DNA of 64,000 bases from positions 3,436,223 to 3,500,222 of the forward strand of contig NC_057866.1 of NCBI RefSeq assembly GCF_019393635.1, read 5' to 3'. Positions 11,043-23,885 of this stretch are shown in pieces. The notes below the pieces were generated by a model, which did no database searches, had not been told where the DNA came from, and saw only the letters and a list, made by a program, of their open reading frames with translations. Each line of letters opens with the position of its first letter. Position 1 is the stretch's first letter. The DNA is from Dromiciops gliroides. Taxonomy: Eukaryota; Chordata; Mammalia; Microbiotheria; Microbiotheriidae. Made by a program: the position numbers and the translations under genes.

Positions 11043-11503
11043 CTGTGTGAGGAAGTAACAAAGGTGGGAAAGACTTAGTAGTTACTAAGAGTCAAAGAAA
11101 AGGGGCGATTGGAGTCGCATGGTGGAGAAAAAAGCAGGGACTCACCTGAGTTCTCCCCCAAACCCCTCCAATCAACTTTAAATAATGCTTCACAACAAAT
11201 TCTGGAGTGGCAGAACCCACAAAAGGATGAGGTGAAACAATATTTTAGCTCAAGACAACTTAGAAGGTTGGCAGGAAAGGTTTGTCACACTGGGGTGAGA
11301 GTGGATTTCAGGCCACACCCCAGTGAACCAGCAGCAGACATTGGGGGGTGACTGAATCAGTGGCAATTTCCAGACCTCTCAGTCTACAGATGATAAGGGG
11401 GCCAGACAACTGGTCAGAAAGAGATTACAAGGGTCCTTTTGCTGGCACCTGGGGGAGGACTCTGTTGCTTGCCCACACTTGGATCCAGGAAGAAGTCCTA
11501 ACC

Positions 11504-12430
11504 GCTCTTTCCTGTCTCTCAAGATGGCGGACCAAACCCCCTCAAAGGAGCTAAAGGAAAAAAAGGTCAAAAAAGAAAAAAAGGAAAGAAGCCCAAAAAG
11601 GAAGATGCTGCTGAGAAGGTGGTGAAAAAAGCCTCGAAGGCATTGCAGCCGCAACCCGGCCCTGGCCAGAGGGATCAGCAGATACTCAAGGTCTGCCATG
11701 TATTCCAGGTGGGCCAAGCACAAACGCAAGTACACTGCACCCAAAACCTGGATTGAAAGGAAAAAGAAAGAGAAGGTACCTGCTACCATCTCAAAGCCAG
11801 TTGGTGGGGATAAGAATGGAGGAAACCGAGTGGTAAAGATCCGCAAAATGCCTCGGTATTACCCTACCGAGGATGTGCCTAGAAAGCTGCTCAGTCATAG
11901 CAAAAAGCCCTTCAGCCAGCACGTGAGGAGACTCCGATCTAGCATCACCCCAGTCACAGTTCTGATCATGCTCACTGGCCGCCACAGGGGCAAGCGAGGG
12001 GTTTTCCTGAAAGCCACTGGCTAGTGGCTTACTACTGGTGGACTGGGACCTCTGTCCATCAACCGTGTTCCTCTGCGAAGAACCATCAGAAATTTGTCAT
12101 TGCCACTTCTACCAAGGTTAACCTTTCAGGTGTGAAAATTCCAAATCATCTTACCGATGCTTACTTCAAGAAGAAGAGGCTCTGTAAACCTAGACACCAA
12201 GAAGGAGAGATTTTGGACACAGAAAAAGAAAAATATGAGATTACAGAGCAGCGCAAGGCTGACCAGAAAGCAGTGGACTCTCAGATCCTGCCCCAAATCA
12301 AGAAGATTCCTCAGCTCCATGGCTACCTGCGCTCTGTATTCTCTCTCTCCAATGGAGTCTATCCTCACAAACTGGTGTTTTAAATGCCTGGCAGAGAACT
12401 CTTATTAAAATATTTGAAATTAAAAAAAAA
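11504..12430 (+). pseudogene. RPL6: Processed pseudogene of ribosomal protein L6
   Basis: Intronless copy of the RPL6 mRNA with a remnant of the 5' UTR, the ATG at 11524, the coding region to a stop at 12381-12383, a short 3' UTR with ATTAAA and a poly(A) tail. Recognisable RPL6 blocks include [38 protein letters not shown] and YPHKLVF. Frame is lost early (Lys-rich N-part) and again after FLKATG at about 12020, and several residues differ from the known protein. A 14-base target-site duplication (AAGAAGTCCTAACC, 11490-11503 and 12431-12444) flanks it, showing L1-mediated retroposition. Confidence 0.95.
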
Positions 12431-12595
12431 AAGAAGTCCTAACCCTAACCCCTACTTTAGCATAGAGTGAAAAGTCAAGAAATAGGATGGAAAAATGAAC
12501 AAAGGAAGAAAAATATCCAATTATAGAAAGTTACTATGGTCAGGAAAGATCAAAACACAAACTCAGAAACCAATAGTCAAAACTGCTTCATCCAA

Positions 12596-13199
12596 GTTGA
12601 GGGGATGCCCATCCATTGGGGAACGGCTGGGACAAGTTGTGGTATATGAATACAATGGAATACTATTGTGCTGTAAGAAAGGATGAACAGGAGGAGTTCA
12701 GAGAAACCTGGAGGGTCTTGCATGGCTGATGATGAGTGAGATGAGGAGAACCAGAGGAACATTGTACACAGTATCATCACCATGGAGTGTTGATCTACTG
12801 TGATGGACTATATTCTTCTCACCAATGCAATGGTACAGAAGAGTTCCAGGGAACTCATGATGGAAGAGGATCTCCAAATCCAAGAAAAAAAAAAGAACTG
12901 TGGAGTATGGATGCTGAATGAACCAAACTATTTCTTTGTTTTTGATGCTGTTGTTTTTTCTATTTGAGGTTTTTCATCATTGCTCTGATTTTTCTCTTAT
13001 AGCATGACTAATGCAGAAATAGGATTAATGTTATTATGTGTATATATATATATAACCTATATCAGATTACCTGCTGTCTAAGGGAAGGGGGAGGGAGCGA
13101 AGGGAGGGAGAAAAATCTGAAATTGGAAAGCTTGTATAAACAAAAGTTGAGAACTATCTTTACATGTAATGGGAAAAAAAAAAATTAATTAATAAAAAA
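12596..13199 (+). mobile_element. 5'-truncated L1, young
   Basis: Last part of ORF2 and 3' UTR with A-rich tail, flanked by the exact repeat AACTGCTTCATCCAA (12581-12595, 13200-13214). It is inserted in an older L1 (12450-13530). Confidence 0.92.
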
Positions 13200-13368
13200 A
13201 AACTGCTTCATCCAAAGCCTCAAAGAAAAATTTGAATTGGTCTCAGACCATGAAAGAGCTCAAAAAGGATTTTAAACATCTAGTAAGTAGAGGAAAAATT
13301 GGCAAGAGAAACAAGAGAGATGAAAGAAAATCATCCAAAAGGTCTCATTTCTCTCTCTCTCTCTCTCT

Positions 13369-13512
13369 TTTTTTTTCCAGGGCAATGGGGGTTAAGTGAC
13401 TTGTCCAGGGTCACACAGCTAGTAAGTGTCAAGTGTCTGAGGCCACATTTGAACTCAGGTCCTCCTGAATCCAGGGCTGGTGCTTTATTCACTGCGCCAC
13501 CTAGCTGCCCCC
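13369..13512 (-). mobile_element. tRNA-derived SINE
   Basis: Antisense, (TC)n-T tail, between TCATTTCTC and TTATTTCTC. Confidence 0.9.
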
Positions 13513-13540
13513 TTATTTCTCAAATATATAGAGAATGGAG

Positions 13541-16500
13541 GAAGATGGCGGAGAGGAAGCAGCAAGCTGCCTGAGCTCTCCTTCTGTTCCCTCAAAACAA
13601 ACATTAAATCAAGCGTCTGGACGAATTCTGAAACTACGGAACCTGCAAAGAGACAGAGAGACACAGTCCTCCCAACCAGAGATAATTTAGAAGACTTCAG
13701 GAAAAGGTCGGTCTGACTCGGGCAAAAGGGAGGCCCAGCACGGGCAGCAGCCCAGTGCTGAGGGGTCGGGGCAAGTCAGCAGGAGCTGCGGGCCACAGCC
13801 AAACAACTGAGGCCCCTGGAACCTGGTTCAAAAATCTGGTGGCCAAGAAGGACAGTGGAAAACCTACCTGCACCGGCCGAGAGGGCCACAAACGGGTCGG
13901 CCGGGATCAGACGCCGGGGTCCAGCGCCTGACTGGCCGAGCACAATCAGACAGGAAGTGCAGGGTGGGGGATCTCCACACACCAATAAAGGACTCAGAGT
14001 AAAAAACCCGGTCACACAGCACCTATACCCCTGCACAAGAAGCCCAAAACAGGGACCCTGGTGCCCCCAGAGCAGACCTCAACTTAAAAAATAATAAATA
14101 AGCTGCAATAATGAGTAAGAAGCAAAAATAGAGCCCTCTCCATTGAGAGCTTCTGTATCAATAGGGAAGAAGCCAACACAAACTCAGATGAGGACAATAG
14201 CCTCAAATTACCTACATCTGAAGCCTCACGAGGAAGGTGAATTGGTCTCAAGAACAAAAAGCCTTCCTGGAAGAGCTCAAAAAGGATTTTAAAATTCAAT
14301 TGCAAGAGGTAGAAGAAAAAATGGGGAGAGAAATGAAAGCAAAACAAGAAAACTATGAAAAAAGAATCAGCAGCTTGGAAAAGGAAGCACATAATTTCAC
14401 TGAAGAAAACAAAGCTTAAAAAATTCATTTGGCCAAATGGAAAAAAAGGTGCATAATCTCACTGAAGAAAACAATACCTTAAAAAATTCATCTGGCCAAA
14501 TGAAAAAAAGGTGTATAATCTCATTGAAGACAACACTGCCTTAAAAAATTCACTGGCCAGATGGAAAAAAAGGTGCAATAATCTCACTGAAGAAAACAAT
14601 GCCTTAAAAATTAAAGTGGGACAATTGGAAGATAAGGAATCCATGAGACACCAGGAATCAGTCAAGCAGAATCAAAAAAATGAAAAATAGAAGATAATGT
14701 GAAATACCTCATTGGAAAGACAACTGATCTGGAAAACAGATCGAGGAGAGACAATTGAGAATCATTGGACTGCCTGAAAGCCATGACCAGAAAAAGAATC
14801 TAGAAACCATATTCCAGGAAATTATTAAGGAGAACTGTCCTGATATCATAGAATCAGAGGATAAAATCATCATTGAAAGAATCCACCGATCACATCCTGA
14901 AAGAGACCCCAAAAGGAAAACTCCAGGATATTGTAGCCAAATTCCAGAATTATCAGGTGAAGGAGAAAATACTCCAAGCAGCCAGAAAGAAGCAATTTAA
15001 ATATCATGGAGCCACGTCAGGATTGCTCAGGACCTGGCAGCTTCAACATTAAAGGACCGCAAGGCTTTGGAATATCATATTCCGGAAGGCAAAGGAGCTT
15101 GGATTGCAGCCCAGAATCTTTAACCCAGCAAAAATGTGCATTTTCTTTCATGGGGAAAAGATGGACATTTAATGACATTGGGGACTTTCAATCTTTCCTG
15201 GTGAAAAGACCAGAACTGAATAGAAAATTCGATCTCAACATACAAGACTCAGAGAAGTTTAAAAAGGTAAACAGAGGGGGAAAATAAAGGTTACCCTATT
15301 AGGTTAAAACTGTTTATATCCCTACACAGGAAGATATACTACTCATAACTCTTAAGAACTGTAAATGTATTTGGGCAGAGAGAAGGACTTTACATAGAGG
15401 ATATAAATATAAATTGTCTTTGATGTGAAGATACAAAAGAATTAAGGGGGTTAAAAAGGGAGTCTATGGGGAGGAGAGGAAAGAGGAGGAGAATGGGATG
15501 AATTATATCATATGAAGAGGTGGAAAAAAAAAACCACTATTACAATAGAGGGAAAGAAAGAGGGGAACATTGTTTCAACCCTATTCTCATTAGATTTGAC
15601 TCAAAGAGGGAATAACATATACGTTCATTGGGATAAAGAAACTTAACTCATTCTTTAGGCAAACAAAAGGGGGAAGGGAAAGGGGGGGGACTGATAGAAG
15701 GGAGGGACAAAAGCAAGGGAGAAAAAAGGTAAAGAAAAGAGATGGAGGTGATAAAAAGGGAGGGCAGATGGGGGGAGGGCAGGGGTAAGAAGTAAAACGT
15801 CGGTGAGGAGGAATAGGGTGAAAGAAGTGGGGAAAAAGTACAAAGGGGTAAATAGAATGGAGGGGAATAGACAGTCAGTAATAACAACTGTGAATGTGAA
15901 TGGATGAACTCTGCTATAATAAAAGGAAGCGAATTGCAGAGTGGATTAAAACCAGAACCTACAATATGCTGTTTACAAGAAACACATTTGAAGCAGAGAG
16001 AATACACACAGAGTAAAGGTAAAAGGCTGGAGCAGAATATATTATGCCTCGGCTAAAGTAAAAAGGCAGGGGTAGCAATCCTTATCTCAGACAAGGTACA
16101 GGCAAAAATAGATTCTCATTAAAAGAGATGAAGGAAGGAAATTACATCTTACTTAAAGGTACTAATAGATAGTGAAGTAATATCAATATTAAATATGTAT
16201 GCACCAAGTGGTATTAGCATCCAAGTTCTTAGAGGAGAAGTTAAATGAGTCACAAGAGGAATTAGACAGTTATACTATACTAGTGGGGCATCTGAATCTC
16301 CCCCTCTCAGAATTAGATAAATCTAGCCGAACAATAAATAAGAAAGAAGTGCAAAGAAGTGAATAGATTACTAGAAAAGTTAGACATGATAGATGTCTGG
16401 AGAAAATTGAATGGGGATAGAAAGGAATTACCTTTTTTCTCAGCAGTACATGGCACATTTTCAAAAATTGACCATGTATTAGGGCACATAAAAACATCAT

Positions 16501-19500
16501 AGTCAAATGTAGAAAGGCAGAAGAATAGTAAATGCATCCTTCTCAGATCATGATGCAATAAAAATTACATGTAAGAAAGAGCCAGGGAAAAGTAGAATGA
16601 AAATCAATTGGAAACTTAAATAATTTCATTCTAAAGAATGAATGGGGCCAAACAAGAAATCATAGAAACAATCAATAACTTTATCTAAGAGAAATGACAA
16701 TAATGAGACAACATACCAAAACTCATGGGATGCAGCCAAAGCAGTGCTTAGGGGAAAATTTACAGCTCTAAATGCTTACATGAATAAAAAAAGAGAAAGA
16801 GGAGATTAATGAATTGGCATGCAACTTAAAAAGCTAGAAAAAGACAATTAGAAACCCCACTTAGATACTAAACTAGAGTCTGAAAAGTTAAAGGAGAAAA
16901 CAATAAGATTGAAAACAAAAAACTATAGAATTAATCAATAAAACTAAGAGCTGGTTTTATGAAAAACCAATAACATAGATAAAATATTGGTTAATTTGAT
17001 TAACAAAAAGAAGAAGAAAACCAAATTACCAGTAGCAAAAATGAAAACGGTGATGTTACCACAATGAAGTGGAAATTAAATCAATAATTAGGAATTATTT
17101 TGCCCAACTGTATGCCAATAAATTTGACAATCTAAATGAAATGGATGAATATTTACAAAATACAAACTGCCCAGGTTAACTGAAGAGGAAATAAAATCCT
17201 TAAATAGGCCCATATTAGAAAAAGAAATTGAACAAGCCATTAATGAACTTCCTAAGAAAAATCCCCAGGGCCAGATGGGTTTACAGGTGAATTTTACCAA
17301 ACACTTAAAGAACAATTAATTCCAATATTATACAACATTATTTGGAAAAATAGGTGAAGAAGGAATTCTACCAAATTCGTTTTATGACACAAATATGGTG
17401 GTGATACAAAAACCAGGCAAAAGCAAAAACGAGAAAGAAAATGATAGACCAATTTCCCTAATGAATATTGATGCTAAAATCTTAAATAAGATATTAGCAA
17501 GGAGATTACAGCAAGTGATCACCAGGATAATACACTATGACCAGGTGGGATTTATACCAGGAATGCAGGGCTGGTTCAACATTAAGGAAAACTATTAACA
17601 TAATCAACCACACCAATAAGAAACCAACCAAAATCATATGATTATCTCAATAGATGCAGAGAAAGCTTTTGAGGAAGTACAACACCCATTCCTAATAAAA
17701 ACACTAGAGAGATTAGGAATAGGTGTAGCTTTCCTTAGAATAATAACAGTATCTACCTAAAGCATCAGCAAGTATTATATGCAATGGAGATAAGTTAGAG
17801 GCATTCCAATAAGATCAGGGGTGAAACAGGGATGTCCATTATCACCCCTATTATTTAATATTGTCCTAGAAATGTTAGCTTTAGCAATCAGAGAAGAGAA
17901 AGGAATTAAAGGAATTAGAATAGGCAAGGAGGAAACAAAACTATCACTCTTGCAGATGATATGATGGTATACTTAAAGAATCCTAGAGAATCAACTCAAA
18001 AATTACTTGAACACAATTAACAACTTTAGCAAAGTAGCAGGATATAAAGTAAATCCACAATAAATCATCAGCATTTCTATACATGACCACAAAGTCCAGC
18101 AGCAAAAAGATAGAAAGAGAAATTCCATTTAAAGTAACGGTAGATAATATAAAATACTTGGGAGTCTACTTGCCAAGACAAACCCAGGAACTCTATGAAC
18201 ACAACTACCAAACACTCTTCACACAAATCAAATCAGATCTAAATAATTGGGAAAGATATCAATTGCTCATGGATAGGCAGAGCTAATATAGTAAAAATGA
18301 CAATACTGCCCTAAATTAATTTATTTATTCAGTGCCATACCAATCAGACTACCTAAAAATTATTTTATAGAGCTAGAAAAAAATAATAACAAAATTCATC
18401 TGGAAAAACAAAAAATCAAGAATATCCAGGGAAATAATGAAAAAAAATTCACAGGAAGGTGGGTTAGCGGTACCAAACCTGGAGCTTTACTAATAAAGCG
18501 GCAGTCATCAAAACTATCTGGTACTGGCTAAAAAATAGAGTGGTAGATCAATGGAATAGGCTAGGCTCAGGAAATGCAGTAGTAAATGACACTAGTAATG
18601 TAGTGTTTTGATAAACCCAAAGACTCCAGCTTCTGGGTAGGAACTCAGTATTTGACAAAAAACTGCTGGGAAAACTGGAAGATAGTATGGCAGAAATTAG
18701 GCATAGACCAACATCTTATACCTTATACTAAAAATAAGGTCAAAATGGATACATGATTTAGACATAAGAGGTGATACCATAGGTAAATTAGGAGAGAAAG
18801 GAATAGTCTACCTATCAGATCTTTGGAAAGGAAAACAGTTTTTGACCAAACAAGAGATAGAGTATATTATAAAATGCAAAATGGATGATTTTGATTATAT
18901 TAAATTAAAAAATTTCTGTACAAACAGAAGCAATGCATCCAAAATTAGGAGGGAGGCAGGAAAGCTGGGAAACAATTTTTGAGGCCAGTACTTCTGATAA
19001 AGGCCTCATCTCTAAAATATATAGGGAACTAAATCAATTGATAAGAATCCAAGTCATTCCCCAACTGAGAAATGGTCAAAAGGATATGAACAGGCGGTTT
19101 TCTGATGAAGAATCCAAAGCTATGTATTCCCATATGAAAAAATGCTCTAAATCTCTAATGATTAGAGAGATGCAAATTAAAACAACTCTGAGGTACCACT
19201 GACACCTATCAGATTGGCTAAAATGACAAAAAAAGAAGATAATAAATGTTGGAGAAGCTGTGGGAAAATTGGAACGCTAATTCATTGTTGGTGGAGCTGT
19301 GAGCTGATCCAACCATTCTGGAGAGCAATTTGGAATTATGCCCAAAGGGTGATAAGCTGTGCATACCCTTTGACCCAGCAATACCCACTTTTGGGTCTTT
19401 TCCCCAAAAGATCATGGAAGGGGGGAAAGGGAACCACATGTACAAAAATATTTAATAGCTGCTCTTTACGTGGTAGCAAGGAATTGGAAGTTGAGGGGGT

Positions 19501-20148
19501 GCCCATCAATTGGGGAATGGCTGGACAAGTTGTGGTATATGAATACAATGGAATACTATTGTGCTGTTAAGAAATGATGAGCAGGAGGAGTTCAGAGAAA
19601 CCTGGAGGGTCTTACGTGAGCTGATGATGAGTGAGATGAGCAGAACCAGAAGAACACTGTACACAGTATCATCAACCATTGAGTGTTGACCTACTGTGAT
19701 GGACTAGATTCTTCTCACCAATGGCAATGGTACAGAAGAGTTCCAGGGAACTCATGATAGAAGAGGATCTCCAAATCCAAGAAAAAAAAAAAGAAAAAGA
19801 ACTGTGGAGTATAGATGCTGATTGAACCATATTATTTCTTTTGTTTTGGGTGCTTTTGGTTTTTTTTTTTATATTTTGAGGTTTTGCATCACTGCTCTGA
19901 TTTTTTCTCTTGTAACAGGATTAATGCAGAAATAGGATTAATGTTATTATGTGTATATATATGTGTGTGTATAGATATATATATCTATATGTATATGTAT
20001 AGAGATATATAGATATAACCTATATCAGATTACCTGCTGTCTAGGGGAGGGGGGAGGGAGGGAGAAAAAATCTGAAATTGTAAAGCTTGTATAAACAAAG
20101 TTGAGAACTATCTTTACATGTAACGGAAAAAATAAAATACCTTATTTG
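13541..20148 (+). mobile_element. Near full-length L1
   Basis: Begins with a GC-rich 5' UTR (GAAGATGGCGGAGAG; about 13541-14108), then ORF1 from ATG 14109 (coiled coil, IIGLPESHDQ, ERIHRSHPERDPKRK), a purine-rich spacer, ORF2 from about 15880 (endonuclease; reverse transcriptase pieces such as [18 protein letters not shown], a cDNA-binding end) and a 3' UTR with ATATA run and A-rich tail. Flanked by TATAGAGAATGGAG (13527-13540, 20150-20163). Both ORFs carry many stops and frameshifts, so it is dead. It inserted into an older L1. Confidence 0.93.
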
Positions 20149-20900
20149 TATAGAGAATGGAGTCAAATTTATAGAATTAAAAGCCATTCCTCAATTGATA
20201 GTCAAAGTATAGCAACAGGAGTTTTCAAACAAAATCAACCTGTCTATAGTCATATGAAAAAAAATGCTCTAAGTTAGAGAAATGCAAATTAAAAACATAG
20301 TCTGGGGTACCGCCTCACATCTATCAGATTAGCTAATATTGAAAGAAAAGGAAAAGTAACAAATATTGGACAGGATGTGGGAAAAAATTGAAATATTAAT
20401 GCACTATTGGTGAAGTGGTATAGATCAAGCTATACCACTGCTGGGCCTATATGCCAAAGAGATTAAAAAAAAAAGGACCTATACATACAAAAATATTTAT
20501 TAGCAGCTCTTTTAGTGGCAGCAAAAGAACTAAAATTGAGGAGATGTCCATTAATTGGGGAAGCGCTGAACGAGTTGTGGTATGTGACTGTGATGGAATA
20601 CTACTGTGCTATAAGAAATGACAAGCAGGATGCTCTCGGCAAAACCTGGAAAGACTAACCTGAACTGAGCAGAAACCAGAAGAACATCGTAACTCAAATA
20701 TTCTATGATGGTCTACTGTGGATCACTCAGCTACTCTCAGCGATACAATGATTCAAGACAATGCCAAATGACTTATGATGAAACTATCCATCCCCAGAGA
20801 AAGTGCAGACTGAAACACTTTATTTTTCTTCCTTTTTTTTGTCTGTGTTTTCATTCACAACATGACTAACATGGAAATGTTTTGCATAATTGCACATGTA

Positions 20901-21276
20901 CAGAGTGGGCCAAAAGTCATGAAGGGGTTGCAAATATTTGATGAACTCCTTTATTTTAATTAATTTATTTTTTTTAGTGAGGCAATTGGGTTAAGTGACT
21001 TGCCCAGGGTCACACAGCTAGTAAGTGTGAGTTAAGTGTCCAAGGCCGGATTTGAACTCAGGTAATCCTGACTCCAGGGCCGGTGCTCTATTCACTGCGC
21101 CACCTAGCTGCCCCCTTATTTTTTGTTTTTAATTCACAATACCATAGCATCACAGACAGTATATATAGGAAATGTATTTGCATTATGTGTGAAAAATCAG
21201 AATCTCACAAATGGCAACAAATAAATTATGATTTTCAAAAAGATATTAAAAACATTGTGACTTTTGGCTCACCCTG
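20901..21276. mobile_element. Mariner-type MITE carrying a SINE
   Basis: Terminal inverted repeats CAGAGTGGGCCAAAAGTCAT and its diverged complement (CTTTTGGCTCACCCTG) with TA on both sides (20899-20900, 21277-21278). L1 3' UTR joins perfectly if it is removed. No transposase; about 230 bases without the SINE. Confidence 0.85.
20968..21114 (-). mobile_element. tRNA-derived SINE in MITE
   Basis: Antisense copy, the youngest of three nested elements (SINE in MITE in L1). Confidence 0.9.
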
Positions 21277-22755
21277 TATGACCTGTGTCAAATTGCTTGC
21301 CTAATTAACAAAGGGTAGGGAAGACGATGGGAAGAAGAGAATTTGGAACTAAAATTATTTTTAAAAGTTAAAAATTGTGTTCACATGTAATTGGGGAAGA
21401 AAATTAAATATCAAAATTTTTAAAGTGAAGAGACAATTCCTCCTGGTCACCAAGTAGAAGATTCCCTTTTGGGTATATAGAGTATTTTACTTCCATAGGG
21501 CCCTCACCTCTGAAAAAGAAGAGGGAGGTCCTTTTTCCTAGCTTTTCTCCAGGGCCAGCCCAGGTCTTTCCAATTATGCTTCCAATGACCTTTAAGACCA
21601 TTATTCTTTCCATTTACACTGTTGGAAGCCTTCCTGACTCTACTTGCCTCACTTTACATCAGCTCCCATCCACCTTCCCAGGCTTCTCTCTCTCCCCTAC
21701 TTGTCTCTTTCACAGGGCAGAAACACTCCCCTGCATTTAGTACCATAGTCTGTTAACCAGGCCTGCTCAAGGCTTCTAGTTTCCTCAGCACCGCAAAAAG
21801 ATGTGTTCCTTTGGGTTCCATCCCAGTCTCATGTGCCTGGAGAGCTGCCCTGGCTGGGCTGGGCTGGGCTATTGGAGGGATCTCTGGGTCTCAGGCACAC
21901 TTGCTCCACAGCAATGTCCTTCTGTTCCTGTGCCTGTCTTCCCATAAGCCTTCCACTAGTGGAGTCAAGATGGTGGAGAGAAGCCATCGGGGCTGTCTGA
22001 GCTCTCTGGTGGTTCCCTCAAAAACAATGTTAAATTAAGCCTCTAAACAGGTTCTGAAACTACAGAACCTACAAAAAGACAGAGAGACACAATCTTCCAA
22101 CCTGAGATAATTTAGAAGATTTCAGGAAAAGGTTGGTCTCCCTCGGGCAAAAGGAGGGGCACAGCACAGCTCAGCTCAGAGCAGCACAGCATGGAGAGGG
22201 TCGGGGCAAGTCAGCAGGAGGCTCTTAGCCACAGCGGAGCAACTGAGGCCCCTTGATCTGGCTCAGCAAGCTGGTGGTGTAGCAGGCCAGTGGTGAGATC
22301 GACCAGTACCAGCAGAGAGGGCAGGCTACCAGCTGGAGGACCACCCACAGGACAGGCACACCTGGGCCTGGCCCTGGCCATCCCAGTGCCAGGAGCAAGT
22401 GCAGGGAAACAACCCAGGGCAGTGAGAAACCCAAAAGCCACAAAGGCCTCAGAGTAGAGAGCATTGACATAGCCCCTACCCCCCAGCACAAGAAGTTTGA
22501 AACAGTGACCCTGGTGCCCCAGGAGCAGACCTCAACTTTAAAAAAATAAGCTGCAATATGAGTAAGAAACAGAAGAAGGCCTTTACCATTGAGAGCTCCT
22601 TGTGTGGACAGGGAAGAGCAAAACACAAATTCAGATGAGGACAATATTCTCAAATTGCCTCCATGTGAAGCTTCCAAGAGGGAAGATGAATTGGTCTCAA
22701 GACCACAAAAGCCTTCTAAGAAGAGCTCAAAAAGGATTTACAAAATCAATTGAGA

Positions 22756-22902
22756 GGGGCAGCTAGGTGGCAACAGTGATAGAGCAACGGCCCTGGATTC
22801 AGGAGGACCTGAGTTCCAAACCCGGCCTCCAGACCACTTAACACTTACTAGCTGTGTGACCCTGTGCAAGTCACTTAACCCTAATTGCCTCACCAAGAAA
22901 AA
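22756..22902 (+). mobile_element. tRNA-derived SINE
   Basis: Sense, target AAAATCAATTGAGA repeated at both ends. Confidence 0.92.
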
Positions 22903-23024
22903 AAATCAATTGAGAGAGGTAGAAGAAAAAATGGGGAGAGAAATTAAAGCTACACAAGGAAAATTATGAAAAAAGAATCAACAGCTTAGGAAAGGAAGCA
23001 AAGATTGACAGAAGAAAACTGTGG

Positions 23025-23885
23025 TAAAAAGTTTTAACAGTTGGTTTAGATAAATTGTCTGCTAGACACAGGAGCCTCTAAATCAGTATTAGTAAGCAAA
23101 CCAGATGCTGGGTGTAGACCTGTAGGATTGTTTGAATGTAGTGGGATTCTCAGGAAGAGCCCAGAGAGTGCCCAAAATTGAATCCCTCGCATGGTAATCT
23201 TATGGGGGCCCTTAACAAGTTTAGAACATTCATTTTTCCTCATGCCTGATGCCCCTGTAAATTTATTAGGTCATGATCTCCTTTGCACAGCTTAGAGCAA
23301 CCTATCTTGTGCCTCCAGATGGGGCATGGCTGTCTCCATACCATTGCCAGAGGTGGATACTGTTCATCTATTACCAATTTACTTACAGAAGCTCAAGGAA
23401 CAGTAGGGGAAGTATCCAAATTCCCTCTGACATTCCTGAGTTTTTATGGGCCTCATCCCCTAATGAGGTGGGGCTCCTTAAGTCTGCCATGCCTGTTACC
23501 TTTAAAGTTAAGGGGGGACCACCCCCCTCCATTCCACAGTATCCCTTGTCTAGGGAAGCAATAGAAGGGATCATACCTATAATTGAGGCTTTGAAAAGCC
23601 AGGGTATTATTATTCCATGTCATCACTCTCATGCAATACTCCCATTTTGCCAGTTAAAAACCCAAGCCTGGGCCAGATGGTAAATCTGTTTATTGTTTTG
23701 TGCAAGATCTTAGAGCGATTAATAATTATGTTATTCCTGTCCTTCTAATCAACATCCCCTTGTGACTACCATACAATAAAAGCTCTAACTAGAAAAGCAG
23801 AAGCTTCTTCCATTTACTAGTCTGGGAGATAAATTAAGGAAAGGTTAAGTAGGGGAGATTTATGATCTAATATCCAATTTTAATC
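23025..23885 (+). mobile_element. Retroviral protease/RT-start fossil inside an L1
   Basis: About 0.85 kb of retroviral pol remnant: a protease active-site segment (LLDTGAS type), a following LGxDLL-like segment, and the beginning of reverse transcriptase. Most like class I (gamma-like) viruses. No LTR borders it; L1 ORF1 sequence resumes on both sides. It is broken at several points. Confidence 0.7.

Larger units (their letters stand above)
12445..13526 (+). mobile_element. Older L1 remnant, left part
   Basis: ORF1-like sequence (AAAGAGCTCAAAAAGGATTTT) and a short ORF2 piece around the younger L1 and a SINE. It continues on the far side of the full-length L1, at 20163. Confidence 0.65.
20163..21419 (+). 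mobile_element. Older L1 remnant, right part (ORF2 end, 3' UTR)
   Basis: ORF2 end (CAAATTTATAGAATTAAAAGCC) and 3' UTR with tail AATTGGGGAAGAAAATTAAATA. Opened by a mariner-type MITE at 20901-21276. Confidence 0.85.
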
